Positions 8,422 to 17,060 of a stretch of 64,000 nucleotides of DNA are shown piece after piece. Location of the stretch: NCBI RefSeq assembly GCF_014207745.1, contig NZ_JACHJB010000003.1, positions 682,001 through 746,000 on the forward strand, written 5' to 3'. The stretch is from Nonomuraea muscovyensis. Lineage in GTDB: Bacteria > Actinomycetota > Actinomycetes > Streptosporangiales > Streptosporangiaceae. Each line of letters begins with the position of its first letter. Position 1 is the stretch's first letter. The position numbers were made by a program, and so were the translations under genes. Below the pieces are notes generated by a model that was not told where the DNA came from, made no database searches, and saw only the letters and a list, made by a program, of their open reading frames with translations.

Positions 8422-9126
8422 CTATCCGGCGAGTTCTTCTCGGAGCATGAGGGCCAACTCCGCCGGCCGCGAAAGGAACGGTGAGTGCGAGGAGCGCAGC
8501 CGGCGGGTCCGCTGAGCACGCCTGGCCATTTCTTCCTGGACGGGCAGGGGGATGGCGAGGTCGTCCTCGCACAGGATGTACGTACTGGGCACCGTGTGCC
8601 ACGCGGCCCGGGTGAGCGGCTGGACGGCCGAGGCCAGCGACTGGCGGCCGAGCCTGGCGACGGCTTGCTGCGCCAGGCGTGGTTCCACGTCGCCGTACAG
8701 GACCTCCATGGGCTCGGACACCTCGAAGTAATCGTGGTCCGGGCTTCCATGAGGCTGCTCGTGCACATCCCAATAGGGTGGATACCCGCCGCCTACCAGT
8801 GAGAGGACCGAATCACCGACGTCCTGCATCAAGGCGGACAGGTAGACGACCCGCCGCACGTTACCGACAGTTCCGGCAGCTTCGCTGACCGGGCATCCTC
8901 CGTAGGAATGGCCGACCACCACGGTGGGGGCGTCGATGGCGGCGAGGGCCTTGGCGACCACCTCCGCATCGTCATAGAGGTCACCCAGAACTGCCGGTGC
9001 CTTTCCGCTGCTGGACAGGGTGACCGTTCGTACGTCGACATCCGGGAGGTGGTCGATCAATGGCTGCCAGCACCATGGGCCGTGCCAGGCGCCGTGCACG
9101 AGCAGGAGGGTGCGGTGGCCACTCAC
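8422..9126 (-). CDS. Alpha/beta hydrolase (EstC / salicylate-esterase-like subfamily)
   Basis: 234 residues. The oxyanion segment LLVHGAWHGPWCW at the N-terminus, the nucleophile elbow GHSYGG near residue 80, and a C-terminal SHSPFLSRP supplying the catalytic His define the family. LCEDDLAIP supplies the probable third residue. Members are small-molecule esterases or hydroxynitrile-lyase-like enzymes; the substrate here is unknown. The GTG at 9126 is preferred because homology begins there and AAAGAGG precedes it. It overlaps the stop of a small upstream ORF as GTGA. Confidence 0.85.
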   Translation of the reverse strand: MSGHRTLLLVHGAWHGPWCWQPLIDHLPDVDVRTVTLSSSGKAPAVLGDLYDDAEVVAKALAAIDAPTVVVGHSYGGCPVSEAAGTVGNVRRVVYLSALMQDVGDSVLSLVGGGYPPYWDVHEQPHGSPDHDYFEVSEPMEVLYGDVEPRLAQQAVARLGRQSLASAVQPLTRAAWHTVPSTYILCEDDLAIPLPVQEEMARRAQRTRRLRSSHSPFLSRPAELALMLREELAG

Positions 9127-9284
9127 TCGTGCCTCTTTCCGGCGGACGCGCACGCATCCAGCAAGTAGCCGGAGACAGCAGAGCACAGGTCGTCGATGTG
9201 CTGCGGGTGAACGGCATCGCGCCGCAGCGCCCCGGATTTCTGTGGCGTAATTCCTACGCCATGGACCGCCTGGTTGACGCCCAT
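9123..9284 (-). CDS. Small unrecognised 53-residue protein, coupled to the hydrolase
   Basis: A 53-residue ORF starting MGVNQAVHGV and ending ASAGKRHE. It has a near-perfect ribosome-binding site (GGGAGGTGA, 4-7 nt from ATG). Its TGA overlaps the hydrolase GTG by 4 nt. My hand count gives about 77% G/C at third positions, consistent with coding but below most neighbours. Two Cys (LCSAVSGYLLDAC) lie near the C-terminus. A longer in-frame form would begin at a GTG at 9386 that lacks a good ribosome-binding site. I do not recognise the sequence. Confidence 0.5.
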   Translation of the reverse strand: MGVNQAVHGVGITPQKSGALRRDAVHPQHIDDLCSAVSGYLLDACASAGKRHE

Positions 9285-9905
9285 GACGTCACCTCCCACG
9301 GCAATCCCCACTTCGGGGATGCGTAGTTCGGGAGCCCCGCTGCGGCAGCCGGCAAGGCGATAGGACGGATCCGCGCACTCCGGCACGCCTGCGCTCGCTC
9401 TTTCATCGTCTGCAGCCGGACGATAGCACCCTCACCACAGATTCGTCCCGATTGATGACCTCGACGACGGCCGAGCCAGTCCGACCCCGGCAACCTCATC
9501 GCCACGGGCTGGTCGAGTTCGTGCGCCGTCGAACGACCGCCCTCTTCCGGTCGCCCCGGTGGTGGCAGGCGATGTCGGCACCTGGACCCGGACCGCGTCG
9601 GACGTCTCGCAGGACGCGTGAGCAGACCAGCGCCTCGACGCGTCTCCTGGCACACGACCAGGGAGGGTACGGATGCGAGTGGGCGGGCGGGACTGCGACA
9701 CTTAAGGCGAGTCCTGGCTCTTCCAGCAGTACGGCCGGACGCCCTTGAGTGTCCTGTCGCGGTTGGGTGCGCCTGCCGGCAGGTAGGCGTCGCGGCTGGG
9801 GCAGACATGTCGTTCCGCGATCGCGTCCGAGCGGTGTGGTGCCGGGATCGGGTCGATACCGCCGTCACGCCGCGGGCGATCGGGTACGAAGCTGGAGGTG
9901 TCTCG
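9285..9905. other. Gene-free divergent region
   Basis: 621 bp between the small ORF/hydrolase pair and the LAL regulator. Long open frames on both strands translate to Arg/Ser/Pro-rich sequence without family features. A 10-codon ORF with a good ribosome-binding site (MRVGGRDCDT, 9674-9706) is the only small item seen. The region presumably holds both divergent promoters. I could not locate convincing -35/-10 boxes. Confidence 0.5.
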
Positions 9906-12710
9906 GTGGCTTCGATGGTCCCTGCGGCGCGGTCACTGGTGGGACGCGGCGAGGAGCTGTCCTACATTCGCGCCTACTTTGAGGACGCCGCCGTTGCCGG
10001 CGGGGCGTTGCTGCTGTCCGGCGAGCCCGGAGTGGGGAAGACGGCGCTGCTCGACGCCGCGGCGGCGGCCGCCTCGGAGTCGGGCACGCGGGTGCTGCGC
10101 GCGGCCGGGGTGGAGTTCGAAGCCGATGTCAGCTATTCCTGCCTCAACCAGTTGCTGTTCCCCTTGTACGGCGCGTTCGAAGCGCTCACCGCGGTCCACC
10201 GCGACGCCCTGCGGGTGGCGCTGGGTTTCGGGAGCGGGCCGGCGCCGGACCGGCTCCTGGTGTCCAACGCGGCCCTGCTGCTGGTTCGCGAGGTCGCCGT
10301 GGAGGGGCCGCTGCTGCTCGTCGTCGACGACGTGCCATGGGTGGATCGGGCGAGCGCTGCCGTCCTGGGGTTCGTCGCCCGGAGGGTGGTGGGAAGCAGG
10401 GTCGGTTTCCTGGCAGCGTCGCGGTCGAATGCCGGTGGTTTCTTCGAGCACGGGGGGCTCACGGAGCTCGTGCTGCGACCGCTGCCGCCGGCGGTGGCTC
10501 AGGATCTGCTCACCAGCCGGTTTCCGGGGCTGGCCCTCGGGGTGCGCCGGCGGCTGCTCGCGGAAGCGGGAGGTAACCCGCTCGCTCTGCTGGAGCTGGC
10601 GGCGGGGCTGAGTGGGCCGCAGCGTCTCGCGTCGGCCTGGGCGCCTGGCTCGGGCCTGCCACTGAGCCGGCGCCTGCAGGCGCTGTTCGCGGCACGGGTG
10701 TCGGACCTGCCCGAGCCGTGCCGCGAGCTCATGCTGCTGGGGGCGCTGGACGGCACCGGCGATCTCGGGCTGGTGCTGGCGGCGGCCGGCGAGCAGAGGC
10801 TCGATGACCTGGAGCCGGCCGAGCGCGACGAGTTGGTGCGGATCGAGGACAGGACGCGGCGTCTTGAGTTCCGTCATCCGCTGATCAGATCGGCGGTGGT
10901 CGAGGTGTCCACCGGTGCCGAGCGCCGCCGGGCGCACCTGGTCCTGGCCGAGGCGCTGGCCTCGCAGCTGGAGCGCAGGGCGTGGCATCTCGGCGAAGCG
11001 GCCGTCGGCCCGGACACGGAGGTCGCCGCCCTGCTTGAGGAGGCCGCCCACCGCAGGTTGCGGCGAGGCGACGCCGTGGGCGCCATCGCCTCGCTGACCC
11101 GGGCGGCCGAGCTGAGCCCGGACGCCGCGGGACGGAGCCGGCGCCTGGCGGAGGCGGCCTACATCGGCGCAGACGCGGGCGGAGAGCTGGGCGATGCCTC
11201 CCGGCTGCTCGTGGACGTGCGCCGGGCGAACCCCGCCGGCGGCGATTCCCTGTACGCCGCGGCGGCGAGCGCCTTCGTGCTGATCAACGGCGAGGGCGAT
11301 GTGGACACCGCGCACAGGTTGCTGGTCGGCGCGATCGAAGCAGGTGATCATGGCTGGCGCGCCGACAATGACGCGCTGGATGATGCGCTGCACACGCTGC
11401 TCCTGCTGTGCTGGTTCGCCGGGCGCCCGCAGATGTGGCGGCCGTTCTTCGCCGCGCTCGACCGGTTGACTCCCGAGGTGCCCGATCTGCTGTGGGTCCT
11501 GGCCCGGACGTTCGCCGATCCGGCGCGCACCGGCCATCGCGGCGCGGCCCGCCTGGACACGCTGATCGCCGGGCTGCACGAGGAGAGCGATCCGACCAGG
11601 ATCGTGCGTCTGGGGACCGGCTCGGTCTACCTCGATCGCCTGGCGGGCCTGCGGGAGGCGGCCTGGCGGGTGGTCCGCATGGGGCGAGACGGCGCCGGAC
11701 CGCCCCGCCGCCATCTCGGCTCGCTGCTGCACCTGTGCTTCGACGACTACCTCACCGGGCAGTGGGCGCAGGCATCGGAGCTGGCCGAGGAGGGGTTGCG
11801 GCTGTGCGACGAGCACGACTACAGGTTCTTCACCTGGTATTTCCGCTACGTTCAGGCGATGCTGGCGGCGGCCCGCGGTGAGGCCGACACCAGCCAGGCG
11901 CTCACCGACGCGATCCTGCGGTTCGCCGCCCCGCGCGGTGCGCGTGCCGCCGAAGGCTTCGCCCTCCACGCGCGAGCCGTCAACGACATCGGCCGGGGCG
12001 ACTACGACAGTGCCTACCGCAACGCGAGCGCACTGAGCCCCGCCGGGAGTCTCGCCCCGTACGTTCCGCACGCGTTGTGGGCCTGCCTGGACCTCGTCGA
12101 GGCGGCCGTGCACACCGACCGGCACGCCGAGGCGGCCGCGCACGTCGACGCGCTGGGTGAGGCGAACATCGCCGCGCTGTCTCCGCGGCTCGCGCTGCTG
12201 AGCGCCGCGGCGGCGGCGATCACGGCCGAGGACGAGCGGGTCGAGGAGTCGTTCGAGGCGGCATTGGCGCTGCCCGATGTCGAGCGTTGGCCGTTCGACC
12301 TGGCCAGGGTGAGGCTTTCCTACGGCGAGCGGCTGCGGCGAATGCGGGCGACCGCCAAGGCCCGCGCCCAGCTCGGCGCCGCGTTGGAGGCTTTTGAGCG
12401 GCTCGGCGCCCGCCCCTGGGCGGAACGGGCCGCCGGCGAGTTGCGGGCCACCGGCATGACGAGACCGAGGGGCGCCACCCGGCGGCCTGCCACGCTGACC
12501 GCGCAGGAGCGCGAAATCGCCGAGCTGGCCGGCTCGGGCCTGACGAACAAGCAGATCGCCGAACGGTTGTTCCTGTCGCACCGGACCGTCGGTGCCCACC
12601 TCTACCAGATCTTCCCGAAACTCGGCATCACCTCCAGAGCCGCGCTGCGTGACGCGCTGGCCGCGTTCCCCGAGGAGGCCACGCCGCCCGACGCAGCCGA
12701 GGACCGCTGA
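9906..12710 (+). CDS. Large ATP-binding LuxR-family (LAL) transcriptional regulator
   Basis: 934 residues. An N-terminal AAA/STAND ATPase contains Walker A GEPGVGKT (residues 39-46) and Walker B-like LLLVVDDVPWVDRAS. The middle is a long Ala-rich alpha-helical (TPR-like) region. The C-terminal ~60 residues form the LuxR helix-turn-helix (LTAQEREIAELAGSGLTNKQ, then a FLSHRTVGAHLYQIF recognition region). LALs often activate secondary-metabolite or catabolic genes; the target here is unknown. The GTG at 9906 has GGAGG at 9894-9898 with a 7-nt spacer. An ATG at 9915 is too far from it. Confidence 0.9.
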   Translation: MASMVPAARSLVGRGEELSYIRAYFEDAAVAGGALLLSGEPGVGKTALLDAAAAAASESGTRVLRAAGVEFEADVSYSCLNQLLFPLYGAFEALTAVHRDALRVALGFGSGPAPDRLLVSNAALLLVREVAVEGPLLLVVDDVPWVDRASAAVLGFVARRVVGSRVGFLAASRSNAGGFFEHGGLTELVLRPLPPAVAQDLLTSRFPGLALGVRRRLLAEAGGNPLALLELAAGLSGPQRLASAWAPGSGLPLSRRLQALFAARVSDLPEPCRELMLLGALDGTGDLGLVLAAAGEQRLDDLEPAERDELVRIEDRTRRLEFRHPLIRSAVVEVSTGAERRRAHLVLAEALASQLERRAWHLGEAAVGPDTEVAALLEEAAHRRLRRGDAVGAIASLTRAAELSPDAAGRSRRLAEAAYIGADAGGELGDASRLLVDVRRANPAGGDSLYAAAASAFVLINGEGDVDTAHRLLVGAIEAGDHGWRADNDALDDALHTLLLLCWFAGRPQMWRPFFAALDRLTPEVPDLLWVLARTFADPARTGHRGAARLDTLIAGLHEESDPTRIVRLGTGSVYLDRLAGLREAAWRVVRMGRDGAGPPRRHLGSLLHLCFDDYLTGQWAQASELAEEGLRLCDEHDYRFFTWYFRYVQAMLAAARGEADTSQALTDAILRFAAPRGARAAEGFALHARAVNDIGRGDYDSAYRNASALSPAGSLAPYVPHALWACLDLVEAAVHTDRHAEAAAHVDALGEANIAALSPRLALLSAAAAAITAEDERVEESFEAALALPDVERWPFDLARVRLSYGERLRRMRATAKARAQLGAALEAFERLGARPWAERAAGELRATGMTRPRGATRRPATLTAQEREIAELAGSGLTNKQIAERLFLSHRTVGAHLYQIFPKLGITSRAALRDALAAFPEEATPPDAAEDR

Positions 12711-12801
12711 CCACAGTCATCGGCTAAGTCGTTTGACCGGTCTCTCTCCCGTCCGCCGCGCGCAGAGTTGATGTGCACGCAGGAACTGGACGGAGAACCG
12801 G

Positions 12802-13320
12802 ATGCGAAGCGACCGCGCGGGGCCCGGCGAGCCCCCGGCTCACACGGACATCCATTGGCCGGCCGGGCTCACGCCGTCGGATGCGGACGCTTTCCAGCAC
12901 GACGAAGCGTCGATCGACTCGCCCCCCGAGCGGGTGTTCGGATATCTGGTCGACGTGGATGGGTGGCCGTCGTGGAACCCGCAGGTGCGGCGAGTGCGGA
13001 CGTCGGGCCGGATCGGTCCGGGCGCCATGTTCCAGATCGAGTTTCGCGGGCTGCGGCTGGACGCGATGGTCGGTGAATGCGTGCCGCCTTCCCGGTTCGG
13101 CTGGGCGGGCACCACCACTGACCTGAGCATGTATCAGGCATGGCTGCTCCTCCCGACACCCTCGGGGACACGGGTGATCGCCGAAGAGATGGCGAAAGGC
13201 GCCACCGCGATCACGAATCGAGACGGGCGCGCCGCGGAACGGACCCGTGACGGCCATCGGGAACTGCTCAGCCGGTTGAAGCACGTGGCAGGGCAGGACT
13301 CCGGAACGGAGCCGTCCTAG
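12802..13320 (+). CDS. SRPBCC (START-like) family protein
   Basis: 172 residues. The segment DEASIDSPPERVFGYLVDVDGWPSW is the typical N-terminal strand/helix of polyketide-cyclase/START-type SRPBCC proteins. A hydrophobic-ligand cavity is expected, but no catalytic residue can be assigned. GGAG lies 7-8 nt before the ATG. It stands between the LAL regulator and the SDR cluster in the same direction, so it may belong to either transcript. Confidence 0.75.
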   Translation: MRSDRAGPGEPPAHTDIHWPAGLTPSDADAFQHDEASIDSPPERVFGYLVDVDGWPSWNPQVRRVRTSGRIGPGAMFQIEFRGLRLDAMVGECVPPSRFGWAGTTTDLSMYQAWLLLPTPSGTRVIAEEMAKGATAITNRDGRAAERTRDGHRELLSRLKHVAGQDSGTEPS

Positions 13321-13380
13321 GCAGCCCGCACACGAGCGAGCGACAACGAACGTCCTCGGACCTGGATCGGAGAAAGCGAC

Positions 13381-13428
13381 ATGCCCTTCATCACCGTCGG
13401 TTTGCTCGCCTTCCTCGCCAAGGACTGA
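13381..13428 (+). pseudogene. Truncated 4-oxalocrotonate tautomerase-like N-terminus
   Basis: An ORF of 15 codons, MPFITVGLLAFLAKD followed by TGA, with GGAG 8 nt upstream. MPxITVxLL is the usual start of 4-OT-family tautomerases, where Pro after Met is the catalytic base. Those proteins need 60 or more residues, so this looks like a remnant, or less likely a leader peptide. The next SDR, DUF1348 and MarR-type genes are frequent companions of such tautomerases, as I recall. Confidence 0.4.
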
Positions 13429-13472
13429 CCGATCCGATCACAGGATGCCCGGACACGAAAGGATCCACCGTC

Positions 13473-14231
13473 ATGAGCACCCCCGCCACCGCCCTGGTCA
13501 CCGGAGCCACCACCGGTATCGGCAAGGAGACCAGCCTTGCCCTCGCCCGCGCCGGCCACGCCGTCGTCGTCTCTGGCCGCCGTACCGAGGCCGGTGAAGC
13601 CGTCGTCCGTGAAATCCGCGACAACGGCGGCGAAGCCACCTTCATCGCCGCGGACGTCAACTCGGAGGATTCTGTCGTCGCTCTGGTCGCCGCCACCGTC
13701 GAGCGTTTCGGCCGACTCGATGTCGCGGTCAACAACGCCGGTATCTCCCTGGACACCGGTCGTCTGGCCGACGAATCCACCAGCACGTTCCAGCAGATGC
13801 TCACCACGAACGTGCTCGGTGTCTTCTGGGGCATGAAGTATCAGATCCGGCAGATGCTGAGCCAGGACAACCCCGGCGGGGCCATCATCAACCTGGCCTC
13901 GATCGCGGGCCTTGGTGGTATCCGCTACGCGGCCAACTACTCTGCCACCAAGCATGCCGTGGTCGGTCTGACCAAGTCCGCCGCACTGGAGTACGCCACC
14001 GACAACATCCGCATCAACGGTGTCGCCCCTGCCGCGACCAAGACCGACATCCTCAGCAACGCCATCGAGGCCGGCACCTGGGACGAGGCCACCATCGCGG
14101 CACTTCAGCCGGTGAACCGTATGGGCCGCCCGGAGGAGATCGCCGCGGCCATCACCTGGCTCGCCTCACCGGCGGCGTCCTTCGTCACCGGAACCATCCT
14201 CAACGTCGACGGCGGGTACAAGGCCCAGTAG
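13473..14231 (+). CDS. Short-chain dehydrogenase/reductase
   Basis: 252 residues, classical SDR length. The cofactor motif TGATTGIG lies at residues ~10-17, with NNAG near 90, catalytic Ser in INLASIAG, and YSATK supplying Tyr and Lys. The C-terminus (SFVTGTILNVDGGYKAQ) is typical. An Arg pair after beta-2 (SGRRTEAG) suggests NADP(H) preference; this is inference. AAAGGA precedes the ATG. Its substrate is unknown. Confidence 0.92.
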   Translation: MSTPATALVTGATTGIGKETSLALARAGHAVVVSGRRTEAGEAVVREIRDNGGEATFIAADVNSEDSVVALVAATVERFGRLDVAVNNAGISLDTGRLADESTSTFQQMLTTNVLGVFWGMKYQIRQMLSQDNPGGAIINLASIAGLGGIRYAANYSATKHAVVGLTKSAALEYATDNIRINGVAPAATKTDILSNAIEAGTWDEATIAALQPVNRMGRPEEIAAAITWLASPAASFVTGTILNVDGGYKAQ

Positions 14232-14468
14232 GAAGTCCGTTGCCGCAGCGGGTCGGTTCACGCGGAGCGGGTGCTGACCACATCGCTCGGCGAAGTTCTT
14301 CACCCGGTCCAGCGCTGCTCTGGATCGATGGCGCCGGCCACCGTCTTCGGAGCCCACCTGGCCGAGACCACGTGGACGACCTGCCCTGAGGACCGCGACA
14401 CGGTGGCCTGGCCGATGCCGACGCAAGCAACCGCTGTGTGGCAAGTGACACAAACCTAAGGAGATGAC

Positions 14469-14942
14469 ATGACAGACGCGCCACGCCCTCCGCTCCCGCC
14501 GTTCACCCGGGAGACCGCCATCGAGAAGGTCCGCCTGGCGGAAGACGGCTGGAACTCCCGCGACCCGGAGAGGGTCGCTCTGGCCTACACCGTGGACTCA
14601 CGCTGGAGGAACCGTGCGGAGTTCGCCACCGGCCGCGACGAGATCGTCGCCTTCCTCACCCGCAAGTGGGACCGGGAGCTGGAGTACCGCCTCATCAAGG
14701 AGCTGTGGGCCTTCGACGGCAACCGCATCGCCGTGCGCTTCGCCTACGAATGGCGGGACGACTCCGGCAACTGGTTCCGTTCCTACGGCAACGAGAACTG
14801 GGAGTTCGACGACGACGGTCTGATGCGCCGCCGCTATGCCTGCATCAACGACCTCCCCATCCAGGAGTCGGAGCGCACGTTCCACTGGCCGCTCGGGCGC
14901 CGCCCCGACGATCACCCTGGCCTGAGCGACCTCGACCTCTGA
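14469..14942 (+). CDS. DUF1348 (SnoaL/NTF2-like) protein
   Basis: 157 residues. TRETAIEKVRLAEDGWNSRD and the WRNRAEFATGRDEIVAFL…WDRELEY region match the DUF1348 family of NTF2-fold proteins. The family is often described as nuclear transport factor 2-like, with no firm biochemical role. AAGGAGATGAC directly precedes the ATG. It lies 237 bp after the SDR in the same direction; that gap holds nothing I recognise. A strong terminator follows. Confidence 0.85.
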   Translation: MTDAPRPPLPPFTRETAIEKVRLAEDGWNSRDPERVALAYTVDSRWRNRAEFATGRDEIVAFLTRKWDRELEYRLIKELWAFDGNRIAVRFAYEWRDDSGNWFRSYGNENWEFDDDGLMRRRYACINDLPIQESERTFHWPLGRRPDDHPGLSDLDL

Positions 14943-14956
14943 CCACCCGGCGCCGC

Positions 14957-14990
14957 GCCGTAGATCCAGGTCCGTCGCCGGATCTACGGC
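14957..14990. terminator. Hairpin terminator after the DUF1348 gene
   Basis: A perfect 11-bp stem, GCCGTAGATCC / GGATCTACGGC, with a 12-nt loop. It lies 15 bp after the stop and ahead of the convergent regulator gene. There is no U-tract, which is common in high-GC actinobacteria. Confidence 0.75.
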
Positions 14991-15071
14991 GGGTCTCGCG
15001 GGCGAACGGCCACACCTGCGGCGGAGGTCGTCTGGCGAACATCGCTCGACGAGGTCAGCCCGTCGTCGCCG

Positions 15072-15545
15072 TCAGGCGTCCTGCGGCTCGGGGGCGTTGG
15101 TGCCACGTGTTGCTGCGATCACTCGCATCAGCGCCCGGTGCAGGTCATGCAACTCGTCGAGGTCCATGCCGAGACGGGCCACGATGGCGGGCGGGATCTT
15201 CTCTGCTTCCGCCCTCAGCTGCCGGCCGGCGGGAGTGAGGGTCACGGCCAGGGCCCGCTCGTCCTTGCTGTTGCGTTCGCGATGGATGTAGCCAAGGGCC
15301 TGCAGCCGCTTGAGCAGCGGGGACAAGGTGCCCGGGTCGAGCTGGAGCAGCTCGCCCAACTCCTTGACCGACAAAGGCTCGTGCTGCCAGAGCGCGAGCA
15401 TGGCCAGGTATTGCGGGTGGGTCAGTCCCAGGGGCTGCAGCAGCGGCCGGTACAGGCCGATCACGCTGCGGGAGGCGATGCTGAGGGCGAAGCAGACCTG
15501 CCGCTCCAGTGCCAGGGGATCTGTTGTCTCTGTCACAGGCTCCAT
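15072..15545 (-). CDS. OhrR-type MarR-family regulator (organic peroxide sensor-like)
   Basis: 157 residues. The N-terminal LERQVCFALSIASR places Cys18 at the peroxidatic position of OhrR (Cys15 in Bacillus subtilis). Tyr32 corresponds to OhrR Tyr29. The second stabilising Tyr is replaced by His43 (THPQY). The winged helix (ELGELLQLDPGTLSPLLKRL) and wing (RNSKDERAL) are standard. No ohr peroxidase gene is adjacent, so its regulon is unclear. The start is taken where homology begins. A TTTGTGTACAAA palindrome lies 35 bp upstream. Confidence 0.85.
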   Translation of the reverse strand: MEPVTETTDPLALERQVCFALSIASRSVIGLYRPLLQPLGLTHPQYLAMLALWQHEPLSVKELGELLQLDPGTLSPLLKRLQALGYIHRERNSKDERALAVTLTPAGRQLRAEAEKIPPAIVARLGMDLDELHDLHRALMRVIAATRGTNAPEPQDA

Positions 15546-15579
15546 CTGCCGGCGCCTCCTGTTGCCTCTGGTAGATTGC

Positions 15580-15591
15580 TTTGTGTACAAA
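15580..15591. promoter_or_regulatory. Probable OhrR/MarR operator
   Basis: TTTGTGTACAAA (TTTGT-N2-ACAAA) is centred in the AT-rich 109-bp divergent gap between the OhrR-type gene and the small membrane protein gene. The form resembles known OhrR/MarR boxes. Binding is inferred from position and symmetry. Confidence 0.6.
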
Positions 15592-15654
15592 TTAATAGCC
15601 AGCAAACAGATGGTATGCAAATCATTCGCGAGCCGGCCCAGGAGGGACGTCCCA

Positions 15655-15831
15655 GTGTTTCACCGTAAGCCGCTGGAAGAACGTATCGCCGAGCGCCAGG
15701 CGAAGTTGCCGCCCCTGAAGGAGGGGCAGCACTTCGAGCATGGGCCGGCCAAGTTCGTGTTCATCTCGCTGATCACCGCGGTGGTGCTCATGCACATCGT
15801 TGGGCTTGCCATCGTCATGCACTTCGCCTGA
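15655..15831 (+). CDS. Small single-pass membrane protein (58 residues)
   Basis: It starts at GTG, with GGAGGG 8-9 nt upstream. The charged N-terminal half (KPLEERIAERQAKLPPLKEG) is followed by one helix, FVFISLITAVVLMHIVGLAI. I do not recognise a family. It is divergent from the OhrR-type regulator and shares its operator region, so it may be the regulator's target. Confidence 0.6.
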   Translation: MFHRKPLEERIAERQAKLPPLKEGQHFEHGPAKFVFISLITAVVLMHIVGLAIVMHFA

Positions 15832-16018
15832 TCACACTGCGGCACCCGAGCACACGGAGCCGGTGTTGCCGAACCTCCGGGCTCGCCTGGGTGCCGGCGC
15901 CTCACCGAAATCGCGGCCTGAGACCCTTTTCGCTGCTCAGGGCCTCCCTTGGACATCCCGTGTCGATCAGTTGGGTATGACCCACGCGTAACAGTCGTGC
16001 GCGTCTCGGGGGGTTCGG

Positions 16019-17056
16019 ATGCGACTGCGTGTCATCACTGGGGTGGGTACGGTCACGATCGCCGCGATCGTGAGCGGCTGTGGCTCCGAGCCCGCGCCGC
16101 AGGCCAAGCCGCCGGCCACGGCCGACGCGGCGGCGGCGAAGCAGAGCAAGGCCGCCAGGGCCGCCGCCGCGGCGAAGGTCAAGGCGAACGAGCTGGGGCA
16201 GGTGCCGGTGCTCATGTACCACCGGATCACCGAGAAGCCGGCGACCACGGACGACCGCAGTCCGGCGCAGTTCCGGGCCGACCTCGACCGGCTGGCCCGC
16301 GACGGGTACGTACCCGTCACCGCCGCCGAGTTCGTCACCGGCAAGATGGACATCCCGGCAGGCAAGCACCCCGTCGTCATCACCTTCGACGACTCCTCGC
16401 CCTCGCAGCTCACGCTGGACGAGACCGGCCAGCCGAAGCCGGACACGGCGGTCGCCATCCTGCGCGAGGCGGCCGCCAAGCACCCCGGCTTCCGCCCGGT
16501 GGCCACCTTCTACGTGACGCGCGACATGTTCGGCAAGTCCGTCAAGGAGGAGCAGGCGCAGGTCCTGATCTGGCTCAAGGACAACGGCTTCGACATCGGC
16601 AACCACACACGCGACCACCTCAACCTGCGCGGCATGGCCAAGAGCGGCGTCCAGGAGCAGATCGGGGCCATCGCCAAGGAGATCGGCGCGCTGGCCGGGA
16701 TCAAGCCGGTCACCATCGCCCTGCCGTACGGCAACCAGCCGAGCACCAAGGAGTGGGCCGCACGCGGCAGGCTCGGCGCCGCCTCCTACGACCACAAGGG
16801 CGTCTTCCTGGCCGGCTACACCCCGGCGTCGTCGCCGTTCAGCAGGTCGTTCGACCCGCTGGGCATCCCCCGGATCAAGGCCATGGACAAGAAGGGCGAC
16901 TGCGCCCAGTTCTGCTCCACGGCCTGGCTCGACTGGCTGAAGAGCAACCCGGACATGCGCTACACCTCCGACGGCGACGTGACGACGGTGGCGTTCCCCA
17001 AGTTCAAGAACCCGTTCCTGAGCACGACGCACAAGCCGTACGCGCTGCCGTACTGA
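16019..17056 (+). CDS. Polysaccharide deacetylase (NodB-type) lipoprotein
   Basis: 345 residues with a lipoprotein signal (lipobox VSGC, Cys21) and an Ala/Lys-rich linker to about residue 58. The NodB fold shows VPVLMYHRI, the metal motif ITFDD (Asp124-Asp125) and HTRDH (HxxxH) near residue 195, followed by the LPYGN motif. Such enzymes remove N- or O-acetyl groups from surface glycans or peptidoglycan. GGGGGG precedes the ATG. It is convergent with the beta-propeller gene, only 4 bp away. Confidence 0.88.
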   Translation: MRLRVITGVGTVTIAAIVSGCGSEPAPQAKPPATADAAAAKQSKAARAAAAAKVKANELGQVPVLMYHRITEKPATTDDRSPAQFRADLDRLARDGYVPVTAAEFVTGKMDIPAGKHPVVITFDDSSPSQLTLDETGQPKPDTAVAILREAAAKHPGFRPVATFYVTRDMFGKSVKEEQAQVLIWLKDNGFDIGNHTRDHLNLRGMAKSGVQEQIGAIAKEIGALAGIKPVTIALPYGNQPSTKEWAARGRLGAASYDHKGVFLAGYTPASSPFSRSFDPLGIPRIKAMDKKGDCAQFCSTAWLDWLKSNPDMRYTSDGDVTTVAFPKFKNPFLSTTHKPYALPY

Positions 17057-17060
17057 CAGG

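Noticed and set aside
9254..9868. A 204-codon minus-strand ORF in the divergent gap
   Set aside because: The translation is Arg/Ser/Pro-rich without domains, and no ribosome-binding site precedes it. Such open frames arise by chance at this GC content.
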